A DNA stretch of 64,000 nucleotides from Leptodontidium sp. MPI-SDFR-AT-0119 (taxonomy: Eukaryota; Ascomycota; Leotiomycetes; Helotiales; Leptodontidiaceae), in contig JAHLEZ010000001.1 in assembly GCA_020726505.1 (NCBI GenBank), forward strand, positions 6,138,001-6,202,000, written 5' to 3'. Below the pieces are notes generated by a model. The model saw only the letters and a program-made list of their open reading frames with translations. It did not search any database and had not been told where the DNA came from. The position numbers and the translations under genes are program-made. The stretch's first letter is position 1. Every line of letters starts with the position of its first letter. Positions 46,845 to 57,968 of the stretch are shown here, one piece after another.

Positions 46845-47300
46845 TAATGCTCGGAAAAACCTATGTGCTAGGGAAACGCCAAGTGTAGGAACGCGCCACC
46901 AAGAGCGGATCGAAGAATCGCCGAAGGCCGCTCTCTCTCTTCTTGTCGAAGAACCTTCTCTCTAAGCTTTCAGCTTACGTGGGTGCTCGCCTGCGGCTCA
47001 CACGAAGCCTTCGAATCGAAATCCATTAGAGCATTGGAATTTAATTGAGAAACATTAGATAGAATACTTCGTATCAAGGGCAATAATCTGACATTTTACG
47101 TCTGTGCTAAATGGCCCAGATTTTACTAATTACAGATGGAAAAGGACAAATCGGATTGGCTCATTGGTTGATGCCCCTTGTAAAGTGGAATCTTCTAGTA
47201 TTACGCACAGATGCCAAGTGTTAGAATATTCGGGCATGTACCAAAGTAAGCGGTGGGTAAGTCGTTAAGTGGATGAAATCGACAAAGTTTCAGACATATA
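46845..47300 (+). repeat. Joined R2 and R1 repeat, with internal 186-bp interruption
   Basis: R2 (46845-46977) begins CTCGGAAAAACCTATGTGCT, holds GAACGCGCCACCAAGAGCGG and ends at CTCTAAGCTTTCAGCTTA. R1 follows directly at 46981. R1 is split at 47060; its second half resumes at 47247. The 186 bp in between is not in the other copies and looks like an insertion. Confidence 0.75.
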
Positions 47301-47396
47301 TTACATAATATTGTTTCGGCACAAAAGGTTTTAAACACACAGGATAGACGTTATATCACGATGTATTATTGATGATCTATATACTAATCTCACGTG

Positions 47397-50300
47397 TTAT
47401 ATGACCTTAGGTCTAGGGGTAAGTTTAAGAAATGAAACATTGCCTGATAAATGCCCTAGTACTATACTGTTATTCCAAGTAGCCATAGAACTTGCTCGAT
47501 AATCCGGTGAGAGCCAGAGAATATTTATTCCCCTTTCTGTAATCCACTTATTCGATATCCAAAAATCATTATAATCACCATATAAAGGAGCTATTGACTC
47601 TACTATGTCCGAGTCGCCTTCGAGTATCTGCTGCAACGCCCCAGTCGCCGTATCCCAGAGCCGTACTTTCCCGTAGGATGACCGAGACATGACAAGCTGC
47701 CCATTAGGGGAAAAAGCTACTATGTCAACTGGGTCCGAGTGGCCCTCGAGTGTCTGCTGTAACACTCCAGTCGCCACATCCCAGAGCCGCACTGTCTGAT
47801 CAAATAACCTAGATGCAATAAGTTGCCTATCGGGGGAAAAATCTACTGTAAAAACTGAGCTCCTATGGCCCTTAAGTGTTTGTTATAAAACCCCGGTTAT
47901 TATATCCTAAAGTCGTACTGTCTAGTCATACGATCTAGACGCGATAAGTTGCATATTAGAGGAAAAGGCTACTATTAAAACCAAGCCCGAGTGGCCCTTA
48001 AAAGTCTGCTATAGTGCCCCAGTTATCGCGTCCCAGAGCCGCACTGTATTATCCTCTGACCTAGATATAATGAGCTGTCTATTAGAGGAGAAGGCAACGG
48101 CTCTAACTGAGCTCGAATGGCCATCGAGTGTCGACTGCGGCTCCCTAGTTACTGTATCCCAGAGCCGCACTGTTCTATCGTATGACCCAGACGTAATAAG
48201 CTGGCCGTCAGGGGAGAAGGCTACTGTAAAAACCGAGCTTCGGTGGCCCTCGAGTGTCTGCTGTAATGCCCCAGTCGCTACATCCCAGAGCTGAACTGTA
48301 TTGTCACCTGACCCAGATGCAACAACTTGCCCGCTAGGGGAGAAAGTTACTACAAAAACCCAGCTCAAATGGCCCTCGAGCATTTGCTGCATTACACCAG
48401 TTACCGCATCCCAGAGCTGTACTGTATTGTCCTCTAACCCAGATGTAATAAGCTGGCCGCCAGGGGAGAAGGCAACTGTTAAAACCGAGCCCGAGTGGCC
48501 TTTAAAAGTCTACTGCAGTGCCCCAGTCACTGTATCCCATAGCCGCACTGTCTTGTCCTCTGATCCAGACACAATGAGCTGCCTATCAGGGGAGAAAGCT
48601 ACTGCCTTGACTGAGCCTAAATGACCCCTGAGCGTTTGTTATAATACTCTAGTCGCCACATCCCAAAGCCGCACTATATCGTCTCTTGACCTAGATGTGA
48701 TGATCTGCCCATCAGGGGAAAAGGCTACTGTGTTAACCGGGTCGTAGTGGCCCTCGAGCGTTTGTAATATTACATTCCAGTGCGCTCGTGCTTTTGGTTT
48801 AAGATGAATCCAATGTGGGATACAATCCTTGAATCGCCTTCGAACAATGCTATTCTCTAGGGCAAAGAGAAGAGCTACACAGTATGTTTGAAGAGGTGCT
48901 TGTTTAATCACTAATTGGGCGGACAAAATGAATCGCTTTACATTATAGACAAATGAGTGCAGATTAGGGCTCTTATTAGCCTAGAGGTAGGTTAGTTGAG
49001 TTTTGTATTTTATTCAGGAATAAGCTTACTAAGATGTGAGCCTCTAAGGACAATATTGCCTGAATCCCTTTTGACGTCTTGCCTATCCACCCAAGCGCTT
49101 CAAGCTAGTGCAGGAGATGAGTCTACAGAAATTGGTGGACTTCTTCACTGTCACAAACCTGAGAACCACCCCTTTGCAGATGCTAAACCCAGTAGAGGCA
49201 TGCGTATTGGACTTCGGGCGGAAGGCATTCATGAAGTCGACTACTTTCAACTTGGCTAGTTTGACTACTAGGAGTATACATTCTACAAATGTCCTTCTTA
49301 AGAGTCTAGGACAGTAGCTGTATACAGCTAGTAGCTAATATCTAGTGTGCCTTCTTCTCATCTACCCAGAAATCCTCACACCGATCTTTGCTAAGGAGGA
49401 AGTCGCGAAATGAAGGGTGATAGAGGCGGAGCTGGCGAGTCAGGTCACCTGGAATATTAAGGATTATATGAAGGTCGTTAAATGTCGCGTTAAGATCTTT
49501 TCTTAGAAGGTATAAGAGCTTACTCAATGAAGAGGTAGAAAGAGGTAAGAGTAATACTACTGTACTTCTAAGTATGTATTTTAGTATATCGTATACCTCT
49601 TCTTTCTCTTTATCCGAATACTCTAAGGAGATCGAGTGCTTAAGGACAACAAGGTAAATCTCATTGAGGTGCTTCTCTAGTGTAGTAATAGCGCTACTAT
49701 TACCCTTGAGAATTGTGTCTAGTCTCTTGTGCGCAAATCGCCTCCCCTCACGAATAAACCGACATGCTATTACTGCCCAAATGAAGAGGCCACAAGCGTA
49801 TAAAGTCAGCTGTTTTAGAGCTACCTGGCCTGGCTAGTCTACTTTAAGAGTCCACTCTTGCTTAATTAACCTCAGGTTATATTCCAGGAATAGCAAGATA
49901 TTATAGTTGATAATCGTTGACAGTATAGTGTAGAGTACGAAGTCCTAGTGTTTAGCTTGTGGGATATCGTATATGTTATGTCGGATTGGAATTTCAGGTC
50001 TACTAGTTAAGAATACTCGCAAGCGAACCTTCTATAGTGATTGAGCTTCAACTAATAGTTGTAAGATAAGTCTTATATCTGCGTCGCTATCGTATTCATC
50101 TATAGCATCAATTACGAAAACAAAACAAAAAGGGCGGTGACCTCTATCGAGTTTGGAAAGTAGACTAAGAATAAGTTGCCGCCACTAGTTGGCATACGAC
50201 TGAGTCGCTATGCTTTTGTTCTCCTTTGTTATATTGTAAATACAGCGCTTTAAGTATTGAGATTCCTCGTAGAGTTGAGCCGCTATAGTAGTGAAGAACT

Positions 50301-51472
50301 TGCCAGCATGACTAATGTCGCCACCACCTTTAGAGAAGAAAAAGCTAGCACCAAGACGACCTTGTTAAAAGTAGTTATAGGCGATGGTTCGGGCAATCGT
50401 AGATTTTCCCGTGCCAGCCAGCCTATTAAGCCAGAATATAATATATTCGTTATTTCTATCTATTTAGTCGTGTATTTGTTGTTATAAGTCTATATAGGTA
50501 TTAGGGAGGCAAGTTGGCTCGTGCTGCCATTTTGCAGTATAAAAGGGCGCATCAGCGGCGTATAGTAGGTCTTTAAGCAGGCCGTCTATGTCTAATGCGC
50601 TTATTAGAATAATTACTTAGTATATCCCTAGTTATAGTAACTGGCGAGACTGTGACCAAAGACGGCTATATAAGCATTCTCAAGTACACGAAGTACTTAA
50701 AAAAGGAAAACTCACTAGGTATGCGGTTTTCGATCTCTCTATAGAGTCGAGAGAACGCCATATTCTCACCTTCGCTATAGTCGAGCAACATAGAAACGTT
50801 AAAAACACTAAGGAGACAGTATGCCTTGTCCTCCGCTTTCTTAGTGTGCCGCCGCTTAACCTAGCCAAATATCTTCTCGAGAGCAAAGCGAGAAAGCGAC
50901 TTCCCTCGAAGGGCCTCTATCGGAATATCCGTTATTTCAGCGATCTGCTGTTCGAGCGAACTCTTATTGCCGAGCCGCACACTATCTCGCGAATAAAACT
51001 CGACTATCTCTGGAGTAAGGAGCTCTTGTAGTGTCTAGCCCCGAGCAAACTATTCACTTGACCGAAATGCGGGCTCCTAAGTATACTCGCCGAACGAATT
51101 CCTCACTTTCCGCTTCGTCGTCGACACATCTGCTAGAAAGACATAGCATTTGACAGCCTTCTAGTACCACCGAAACATAGAGTATATAGCTACGCTAAGC
51201 TCGTTCTGATCCGACTAATTAATATAGTAAGTATTTACTTAGATGTAATATAGGCCGTCAACTTTTGCTTGTGCGCTACAGAATTGTAGTTTCTAGTAGC
51301 CCGGTTTTCTTTTGTCGTGAATCCCCTTAACAATCTCCTTGAATATGATCTCATTATCTTTGTGTGTACTCTATCTGTGAGATAAAATGGCATATGGTGG
51401 TATACTATCTTTCGCGAACTGCTTTTGGACGAAGTTGCCGTCGTCGCTGACGGTTAGAAGACGTATAGCCAT
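47397..51472 (-). pseudogene. HET-NACHT-WD40 (HET-E/D type NLR), heavily mutated
   Basis: About 1,358 codons if uninterrupted. Start ATG at 51472 gives MAIRLLTVSDDGNF and, with gaps, the HET domain: IPPYAILSH, DNEIIFKEIVKG, KPGY-KLQFCSAQAK, RWY-KAVKCYVFLADVST, TLQELLTPEIVEFYSRD, SLEQQIAEITDIP and EDKAYCLLSVF. The NACHT part follows: QHEPTCLPNTYIDL, Walker A LAGTGKST, ASFFFSKGGGD, and Walker B FCFVFVIDAIDEYD. Near 49350-49527 comes the winged-helix end LRLYHPSFRDFLL, then WD40 repeats. At least eleven stops break it, mostly TAG at positions where the family has Trp (for example SSE-stop-FARG-stop-TLQ) or Gln. D-to-N and C-to-Y changes accompany them. Such genes sense non-self or microbe in fungi and trigger regulated cell death. 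This copy cannot make a full protein. Confidence 0.9.
47500..48770 (-). repeat. WD40 tandem array with 126-bp period
   Basis: About ten direct repeats of 126 bp (42 residues) each. Every unit has HSDPVDIVAFSPNGQL-like, SGS-like and [13 protein letters not shown] blocks, with nearly identical sequences between units. Phase marks fall at about 47752, 47878, 48004, 48130, 48256, 48382, 48508, 48634 and 48760. High inter-repeat identity and exact period are typical of the fast-evolving HET-E family. Confidence 0.85.
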
Positions 51473-52340
51473 GGCTAAGTACAGGGAGGTACTGTTGTTG
51501 TATGCCGCATGGGAGACTGCGCAAAATTGTAAGGGAGGCTCATCGGAAGAAGGATCGCAAGAGGGAGGGATCTCGATAACTATTGAGTCGTCGAGTTAGT
51601 ACAGACGTGAAGTAAGGTGAAGATTGGAAGAGGACGTTAGGTTGCGGCGCCTCTAGCTGGACGACAGCCTCGCGGCATGGCGTGGTTGCGCATCATCGCT
51701 ACGAGCGCTAGACTAGCCGGGCGCGGTAAGCCACGGCAGAGGATCATGGTGGCTGTCTGGGCCATTTCAGCGTCCGATGCGCGATGGAGCCATGTATTGT
51801 CTATCTATCGCTGAGGCGCATCTTGTGGTAAGAAAGAACTTGTATATTAGCGCACAAGGTAAAACGAGAGCAAGTACTTGTACACGGCAGTTATAGAAGT
51901 TCCTAGAAGAACGCTACACTTATATAAATTTGGTATAATAGTAAGTAAGATACTACAACAAGCGTGACTGTGTATACGCCATTATGTAAGCGTAATAAAT
52001 TCGCTTGGAATTTTGTGTACTTCCCCCTTTAGTCCGGATAAACTCGGCATATAGATTTCCTTGTACTTTGTGTCTTCAAAACTTGGAACTATATTTGAAC
52101 TTAATAGAAGCTCTATACTATGGCTTTAAATTCCGGGAATAGGTCAATAGTCGTGATAGAGCATAGGATAATAGCTATAGTAGCTTTTGACGCTCTCAAC
52201 AGAATGATCGACAGTATAGCCAAATTATAGTATTTTTCTAACTGCAAGTCAGGACCTTAAAGAGAAATAGCTAAAGGACAATAGCCAACAGATTATAGCT
52301 TTATATAGTTTTGTGGCGGAGATTTAAGACATTTAAAGTA

Positions 52341-52478
52341 TAATACTCGGAAAAACCTATGTACTTGGGAACGCCAAGTGTAGGAACGCGCCACTAAGAG
52401 CGGATCGAAGAATCGCCGAAGGCCGCGCTCTCTCTTCTTGTCGAAGAACCTTCTCTCTAAGCTTAGCAGCTTAGATTC
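52341..52478 (+). repeat. Dispersed repeat R2, copy B
   Basis: Shares CGGAAAAACCTATGT, GCCAAGTGTAGGAACGCGCC, CGGATCGAAGAATCGCCGAA and CTTGTCGAAGAACCTTCTCT with the 46.8-kb copy. It is followed by TTCGAAGGCA and then a weak R1 end (GATGAAATCGACATAGTTCT near 52520). Confidence 0.8.
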
Positions 52479-52832
52479 GAAGGCAAACGTCAGAATGAGC
52501 GGCTGATGAGTGTTAATGGATGAAATCGACATAGTTCTAGGCATGCTGCACGGCCCCACCCGAGCGAGCACGTGACAACAGATAGGTAAGATGAAGTGCA
52601 CTGTGAACAGTGAAAAAGGAAAATAGTCCGGAAGAAACAGCTTGTATATAAATACATGTATTGAGTAGACGTAACAACTCATTCGGAAACCAAAGTGTCC
52701 CTGAAGTGTTTCCAAAACACCGGATTTAAAATACACCGTTTTACCCTGGCTTAACGCCAGTTTTATTAAAACAGAGAAACCAGACAACTTTTGGCATGGA
52801 TTATCCGCTTAGTAATTTTGGATTAACGTTTT

Positions 52833-52926
52833 GCCGAAGGCCGCCCCCTCTCTTCTTGTCGAAGAACCTTCTCTCTAAGCTTAGCAGCTTAGATTCGAAG
52901 GCATTTCGAAGGCATTTCGAAGGCAC
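52833..52926 (+). repeat. Dispersed repeat R2, partial copy C with short tandem
   Basis: Holds GCCGAAGGCCGC, CTTGTCGAAGAACCTTCTCT and CTAAGCTTAGCAGCTTAG, then three near copies of ATTTCGAAGGC. It ends 80 bp before the HET-domain gene start, so it may supply part of that gene's promoter. Confidence 0.75.
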
Positions 52927-53006
52927 CGCGGCGAACGTTGACGCTACAGTGCTGTATGTTCACCGATTCTGTCAGAAAAGTCTAGGGGTGTCACACGACA
53001 AAAGCG

Positions 53007-54995
53007 ATGAATTCCCAAAATGGTTCAGGACCAGCTTTGGAAGAACTTCGACGTTTGCCATCTCACCAGTTGGTGTCATTTCGAACACCGACTGTCACAG
53101 GGTCGTGGCGTGCATATCAGTACGAAGAGATGCAAAGCCCAGGAAGCATTCGCTTACTAAAGTATGCATACATGGGAAACGACCGAGAGATAGTTTTCAA
53201 TATCGTCGAAACCCCACTCGATGAAGCGGCTGGGAATTTCGTCGCTGTATCATACTATTGGGGCACAGCCGACAACGATAGGAAACTTAGTCTGGGTAAT
53301 GGGACGTACATAGCCATCACTGAAACCATTGAACTATTGCTGGAGCATATTACGCTATTTACGGACACTGATTCTATTTGGATCGATGCTATATGCATTA
53401 ATCAAGAGAATAATGCGGAGAAGAGCAACCAGGTTTCTATGATGGGAGAGATTTATTCGAACGCCAAATCTGTACGAGTTTGGCTTGGCAAAGCCGATGG
53501 TGATGTTGAAAGCAACTTGTGGGATTACCTTCAATCCTTGATCCAGAATTCTGTACAAGGGATAGTGCTGAACAAATTTGATGATCGCGACCAATATCTC
53601 TGGCCTGTGTTTGACGCCAAATGGTTTAGCAGAATATGGGTTATACAGGAAGCTTGTCTGGCCAGACAGGTTCTTGTGCACTATGGGAGGATTTCAATCT
53701 CTCTTGGTTATCTCAGGATGGTAGCGACCCTCAGAAGCGAACAGCCGCTTTCTATTGGGATTCGCCGTTGTGAATAGCAAAATAACCTTTTACTAGCGAC
53801 CGGGGTGCTTATGATGTTTGAATCTATTAGGTAGTATATCCAAAACCGTCCTACTAAATACTGGATGCCTTTGGATGATCTATATTCAAGTTTTCGCGGT
53901 TTCCAAGCAACAAATCCTAGGGACAAACTCTATGCACTCTTCGGTATTGCAGCCCCTCAGTCTTTCGCAGGACTTGAACCCGACTATGACGCGCCCATCG
54001 CATCCGTCTATACTGATGCAATGGCTCAGCTGCTCGTTGCAAATGGCGGACTGAGCATCCTAGGATGTGCTGGATTAGCAACAAGGGCAATGGCAGGTCA
54101 ATCTAGGATGTCAAATCTTCCGACTTGGGTCTGCGACTTCTCCACCGAATTTAACGCAGGCCTCCTCTCGGCAAGTCATGTAAACCAGGCCGCCATGTTT
54201 GTAGATTCGCCAATTTCTATATGCTGTATCAACAATGAAATCGAAAACCCAATGGAGTTTGCGGAAAGCTTATTTGATCCTAGCGTCTTACCATGCAACT
54301 GGGCAGAAAATCGAGCTAGGCTACTATATATGATCGCTCAAGGAGCTATTGTGGACTCAATAGCCGGACGTGGAAGTTGGCTGACGACACATGCCTATGA
54401 TAAAACGAAGGATGGCTTAGTCGACGAAAATACTCATCAGACAATCCTGGAGGCTTATCAAATAGCAGAGAACCTCAGGCCTTATCCTACAAGGGAGTCA
54501 ACTTTCGAGATTTGTTGGAGAACACTTGTTGGAAATCCAGAGAGAACAAGGATTGCCGACGAATCTCTATCCGAATCATTTTTACCATTCATTGATTCTT
54601 TAAAACTTCGAACTAATTTTACGCCGGGTAATACGGCTGAACTTCCGTGGAAAATGTTAGACCATCATTCACACGGTACACAAGGAGGAGACTACAAAAA
54701 TAGCTTTGAGCGAGCTTTTGAAGCATCAGGCGTGGGCTTAAATCGACGCGTCTTCTGGACCAAGCGCGGGTACGTGGGCTTTGCCATGTCTGATATTAGA
54801 GAAGGTGATCTAGTTTGCCTCTTGCCAGGCTGTAGAAGCCCTTTTCTTATTAGAGGGCCAATCCTAACCCTGGGTAAATATGATCAGACAAGGCGGTTCT
54901 ATCATTTAGTGTGCGAGGCATATGTACACGGAATAATGCAAGGCGAGGCAAGAAATTTCAAAGACTTGAAATTTAGGACTATATTTATTTTATAG
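53007..54995 (+). pseudogene. HET-domain protein gene with two in-frame TAG codons
   Basis: One frame of 663 codons is open except for two TAGs, at 53773-53775 and 53832-53834. The N-terminal half is a HET domain: FVAVSYYWGTADND, IWIDAICINQENNAEK, MGEIYSNAKSVRVWLGKADGD and WFSRIWVIQEACLA. After the stops the frame goes on with FRGFQATNPRDKLYALFGIA, the usual motif behind a HET domain, and ends with VFWTKRGYVGFA and GDLVCLLPGCRSPFLIR, a common HET C-terminal strand. Such proteins cause heterokaryon incompatibility or cell death. The two stops could be one-base decay (CAG or TGG to TAG), or lie in a 116-bp intron (donor GTAGCG after LGYLRM at 53719, acceptor GGTAG at 53834), which keeps frame but has a poor donor. 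I favour decay. Confidence 0.8.
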
Positions 54996-55350
54996 AGAAT
55001 CTACTAAATAATTATTTACTATGAGAATGTTTGGAGTGAGATGTTATTATTGGCCTTGGGCCTTTACTTCTTTCGAGGGCCGTCCAGGATTACGATAATA
55101 AAGGGTCGTCAGAGGGACTCTACTGCGTTTTGATCTGGTATCGTATGTGCGAGGCTCTCCCGGCAGGGAGAACCTCTGCAATGGCTTTACTGGCACGGTC
55201 GCTCATTACTTCCTCTACACCTTACATGGAGATGGGCATTGGAACGATTGAGTGGCAGCTCCCTGGCAGCTCCCAGCTTCATGCACAAACAGACCCGTAT
55301 GTGGCTGCTGATAGAAGCTTCTAGAAGAACGCCACCCTTTCATGGGAAAT

Positions 55351-55470
55351 GGGTGCTAGCCTGCGGCTCACACGAAGCCTTCGAAATTAATTAGAATATT
55401 GGAATTGGAATAATGTTAAAAGGCGTCAGAATGAAGGTTGGCAAGTGCTAAGTAGATGATATCGACAAAG
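55351..55470 (+). repeat. Dispersed repeat R1, copy 3
   Basis: Starts GGGTGCTAGCCTGCGGCTCA and ends at ATCGACAAAG, exactly where the decayed Helitron frame begins. Less identical in the middle than the two copies near 46-47 kb. Confidence 0.75.
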
Positions 55471-56798
55471 TCCTGCCTCACGGCGACAGAATGACCACGA
55501 CTTCCCCTGTAACTGATTCCAGTCTTAGCACCCGAGGTCAGTTTCAAGAAGATGCCGACAACATGAGCCCGTGCTACGAAAGCTTCCTCGACAGTATTGA
55601 GATTCTTCAGAACATCTGGATAGTCCTGACAGAACAGGCAGTTGACAAAGTTCCTAGCCGAAAGTGGAGGAATAGCCCGTTTGGCAATCGCCGAGCTACA
55701 GGTGGCACATAGGCTAACTGCATCGTCTTTGACGGCGCAACAGTCGGGGGCTGTCGTCGTCCTCTGGAGGAAGTATTATAGGTTGTCGTCTCGGGAACCG
55801 ATACTTTTCATCTCGTCCTCCTGGAACAGCCCTCTACAGAGTCCACATAGTAGACGCCTAGAGGCATCCGAGATCGCCCTCTAGTAATCCCTCATACACC
55901 TCATCTGGATTTCAGATGTGATCCCCTCTGGAAAATCCGCTGAGGCCTACTTCTTATCCTAGTACTCCTGATCCAGGAAAGATGGAAGGACACCATCGAA
56001 GGCAGCGATATGTCCTTCTGTTCTCTGCTGGGACTTTTGTGCTTGGAGGGCAACTTTGTGACGTTGGAGAGCTCGGGCACTAGCATTATCTCGGTAAGCC
56101 CTCTCCCGGCGACGATGGTCATCCTCTAAGCCCTGTAAAGCGCGTCTCTTATTATCTCTGGCGATCATCTCGACATCCCGACTACGTGCCTCTGCAGACA
56201 AAGCTGCATCTTGAAGGTGTACATCTTGCCGCCTCCTGGTTTCAATGTCAGCCTCGTGCCGTAACAGAGATCCCATTGCAGAGTCATCTCGGGCCTGCTT
56301 AACTCTACGACGCGCCTTGTCTTGTTGGAGGCGTAACTCCCGTCTCCGCTCAGCGTCTTCAAGCTTCGCCAATCTATAGCTTTCAAGGAGCTGATCGTCC
56401 TTGACTCGCTGCTCTTGCCATGCTCGCTGCCTCGCCAACTCTCCATTCTCCCGAAGCTGATCGTCTTTGGCTCGCGGCTCTTGCCTGACTCGCACTGTTT
56501 CCTGCGCCGCCCTGTTAAAATCTAGAACTCCTTCCCTAGCGTGCAACGTTTTGACAGGTTCTCCCCGCGGCCGTTCTCTAGAGAGAAATTGCTCAGACCT
56601 CTTCCTCCGTAACTCGTCATTATAAAACCGCCTGAACCTCTCCTGGTCTGTATCACAAATCTGCTTAGCCCTCTTCTGTACTTCTATTACAATATCGTGC
56701 GCGCCAACTACGCCGGTATCACCGAGACTCAGACCATCTCCTAGCGTAGAAGTCTGAGATGTTGAGGAAGTAAGCATATATTTAGGAGGAGATGACAT
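55471..56798 (-). pseudogene. Decayed Helitron N-terminal region
   Basis: An ATG frame of 279 residues (55959-56798) is mostly Arg, Gln, Asp and Glu with repeated RAKDDQL/RVKDDQL and ARD units, a charged helical N-terminus as in fungal Helitron proteins. Beyond its stop the same frame continues, with four stops, through a Cys-rich zinc-binding region (LLCGLCRGLFQEDEMKS, TAPDCCAVKDD, SLCATCSSAIAKR) and IPPLSARNFVNCLFCQDYP, then VEEAFVARAHVVGIFLKLTS and ISYRGSRGHSVAVRQD. That is the DUF6570/Helitron_like_N leader of rolling-circle transposases. It is cut at 55470 by repeat R1, before any Rep HUH or helicase motif. The 279-residue piece might still be translated. Confidence 0.72.
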
Positions 56799-57107
56799 AA
56801 TGGAAGAAGAACTGTACCTCCTTAAAAGTAGGGTGTAGGCCGTAGATAGAAAGAAAAATGTGGACCGTAGATAAAGAGAAGAAGGCACACGCTAGGACTG
56901 GATGCCTAAACGTAGCTGTTATAAAGAATGAAGCAACTCCTCCTCCCGGTTTAATAAAAACTTAAAAGAAGCAGCACATGAAACAGCGAGACGTCGTCGA
57001 AAAGAGGCAATACAAGCGACAAGGCAAAGCCACGGCTTACCAAAGCTATTAGTAACCAAGTACGGATTATTATTTCTTCCTAGCGCCCGAAAATCGGAAA
57101 AACGAAA

Positions 57108-57178
57108 CGCCGAAGGCCCTGCGCTCTCTCTCTCTTCGAAGAACCTTCTCTCTGAGCTTACCAGCTCATTTCGAAGGC
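57108..57178 (+). repeat. Dispersed repeat R2, partial copy D
   Basis: Contains CGCCGAAGGCC, a CT run, CGAAGAACCTTCTCTCTGAG, and TTCGAAGGCA at the end. Weaker than copies A and B. Confidence 0.65.
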
Positions 57179-57912
57179 ACAACTAACGCAATGCCTTGTT
57201 TATACAGCTCTTCCAAGTAATATCTCAATGTACTTTGTTTGCAGAACCCTAACCTCTACTGCGCAAGTCTCTCATTCTCGGCCTCGCATTCTTTCAATAT
57301 CTGCTCCTGCAAAAGCCTCTTATTCTCTGCCTCGTTGGGGTATAAGTTGTCTACATCAGTTGCTCCCCTCGTTGAATGTTTTTTTAGCATTTGTTCCTGC
57401 AAAAGCCTCGCGTCGTGCAGCTCCATCTGAAACCAGCATGATCAAAAAGCCACCACTAGCGAAAGCAGCCTCCTAAGTCCCTCTACTCACTTTCTACAGT
57501 ATAACGATAGTCATTGCAACGGCACGAACATCGAACAATCCCCACCTACTAAAACCCGCCTAAATCATAAGTGCCCTAAATTTTGCTTCCACTACTCGCT
57601 CTTGCGAAATGCGACATATACAACTTTCTTGCGCCAAGCTTTGTAATGTCCTTTGAGTAGCCGCCTTCTCAGGGTCACGGAAGCACTGTAATGGCAATGA
57701 CAACACGTTTGGACTCTTATATACTTATTAGGAATTACTCGTGGAAGCAAGCTAGATTCGATATGCATCCTTTCATTATCTAAAACACTCGCTCGACACT
57801 TTCTTACCAAAAAAAAAAAAGGGGGAAAAGAAAGAAAGTGTGTAAGGCCGCAAATTTTCTTTTCGCCTTCTGTCTTAACCGAAGTCTCGTAGTTAACTTT
57901 TTACCTCCGTTC

Positions 57913-57968
57913 CTCCGTATTGCACCCTCCGTATTGCACCCTCCGTATTGCACCCTCCGTATTGCACC
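57913..57968. repeat. Four exact tandem copies of a 14-bp unit
   Basis: CTCCGTATTGCACC is repeated four times without change, 195 bp before the GST start codon. Exact copies suggest recent expansion. Confidence 0.9.

Larger units (their letters stand above)
45481..47396. other. Left border of accessory island
   Basis: 1.9 kb, AT-rich, with no supported gene. It contains an A-rich tract (45651-45690), R1 copy 1 (46374-46501), and a joined R2 plus R1 copy (46845-47300). Confidence 0.6.
51473..53006. other. Spacer between the two HET-domain loci
   Basis: 1.5 kb, AT-rich, with R2 copy B (52341-52478) and part-copy C (52833-52910), then a short tandem of ATTTCGAAGGC (52905-52926 region). A 164-codon minus-strand frame at 52293-52787 runs through R2 and is rejected as a gene. 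No gene is supported. Confidence 0.6.

Noticed and set aside
52293..52787. Minus-strand frame of 164 codons
   Set aside because: It runs across repeat R2 and has no protein features.
53719..53834. 116-bp intron removing both TAGs in the HET gene
   Set aside because: It keeps frame, but the donor GTAGCG is weak, the acceptor is right at the second TAG, and the removed residues look coding. Kept only as an alternative.
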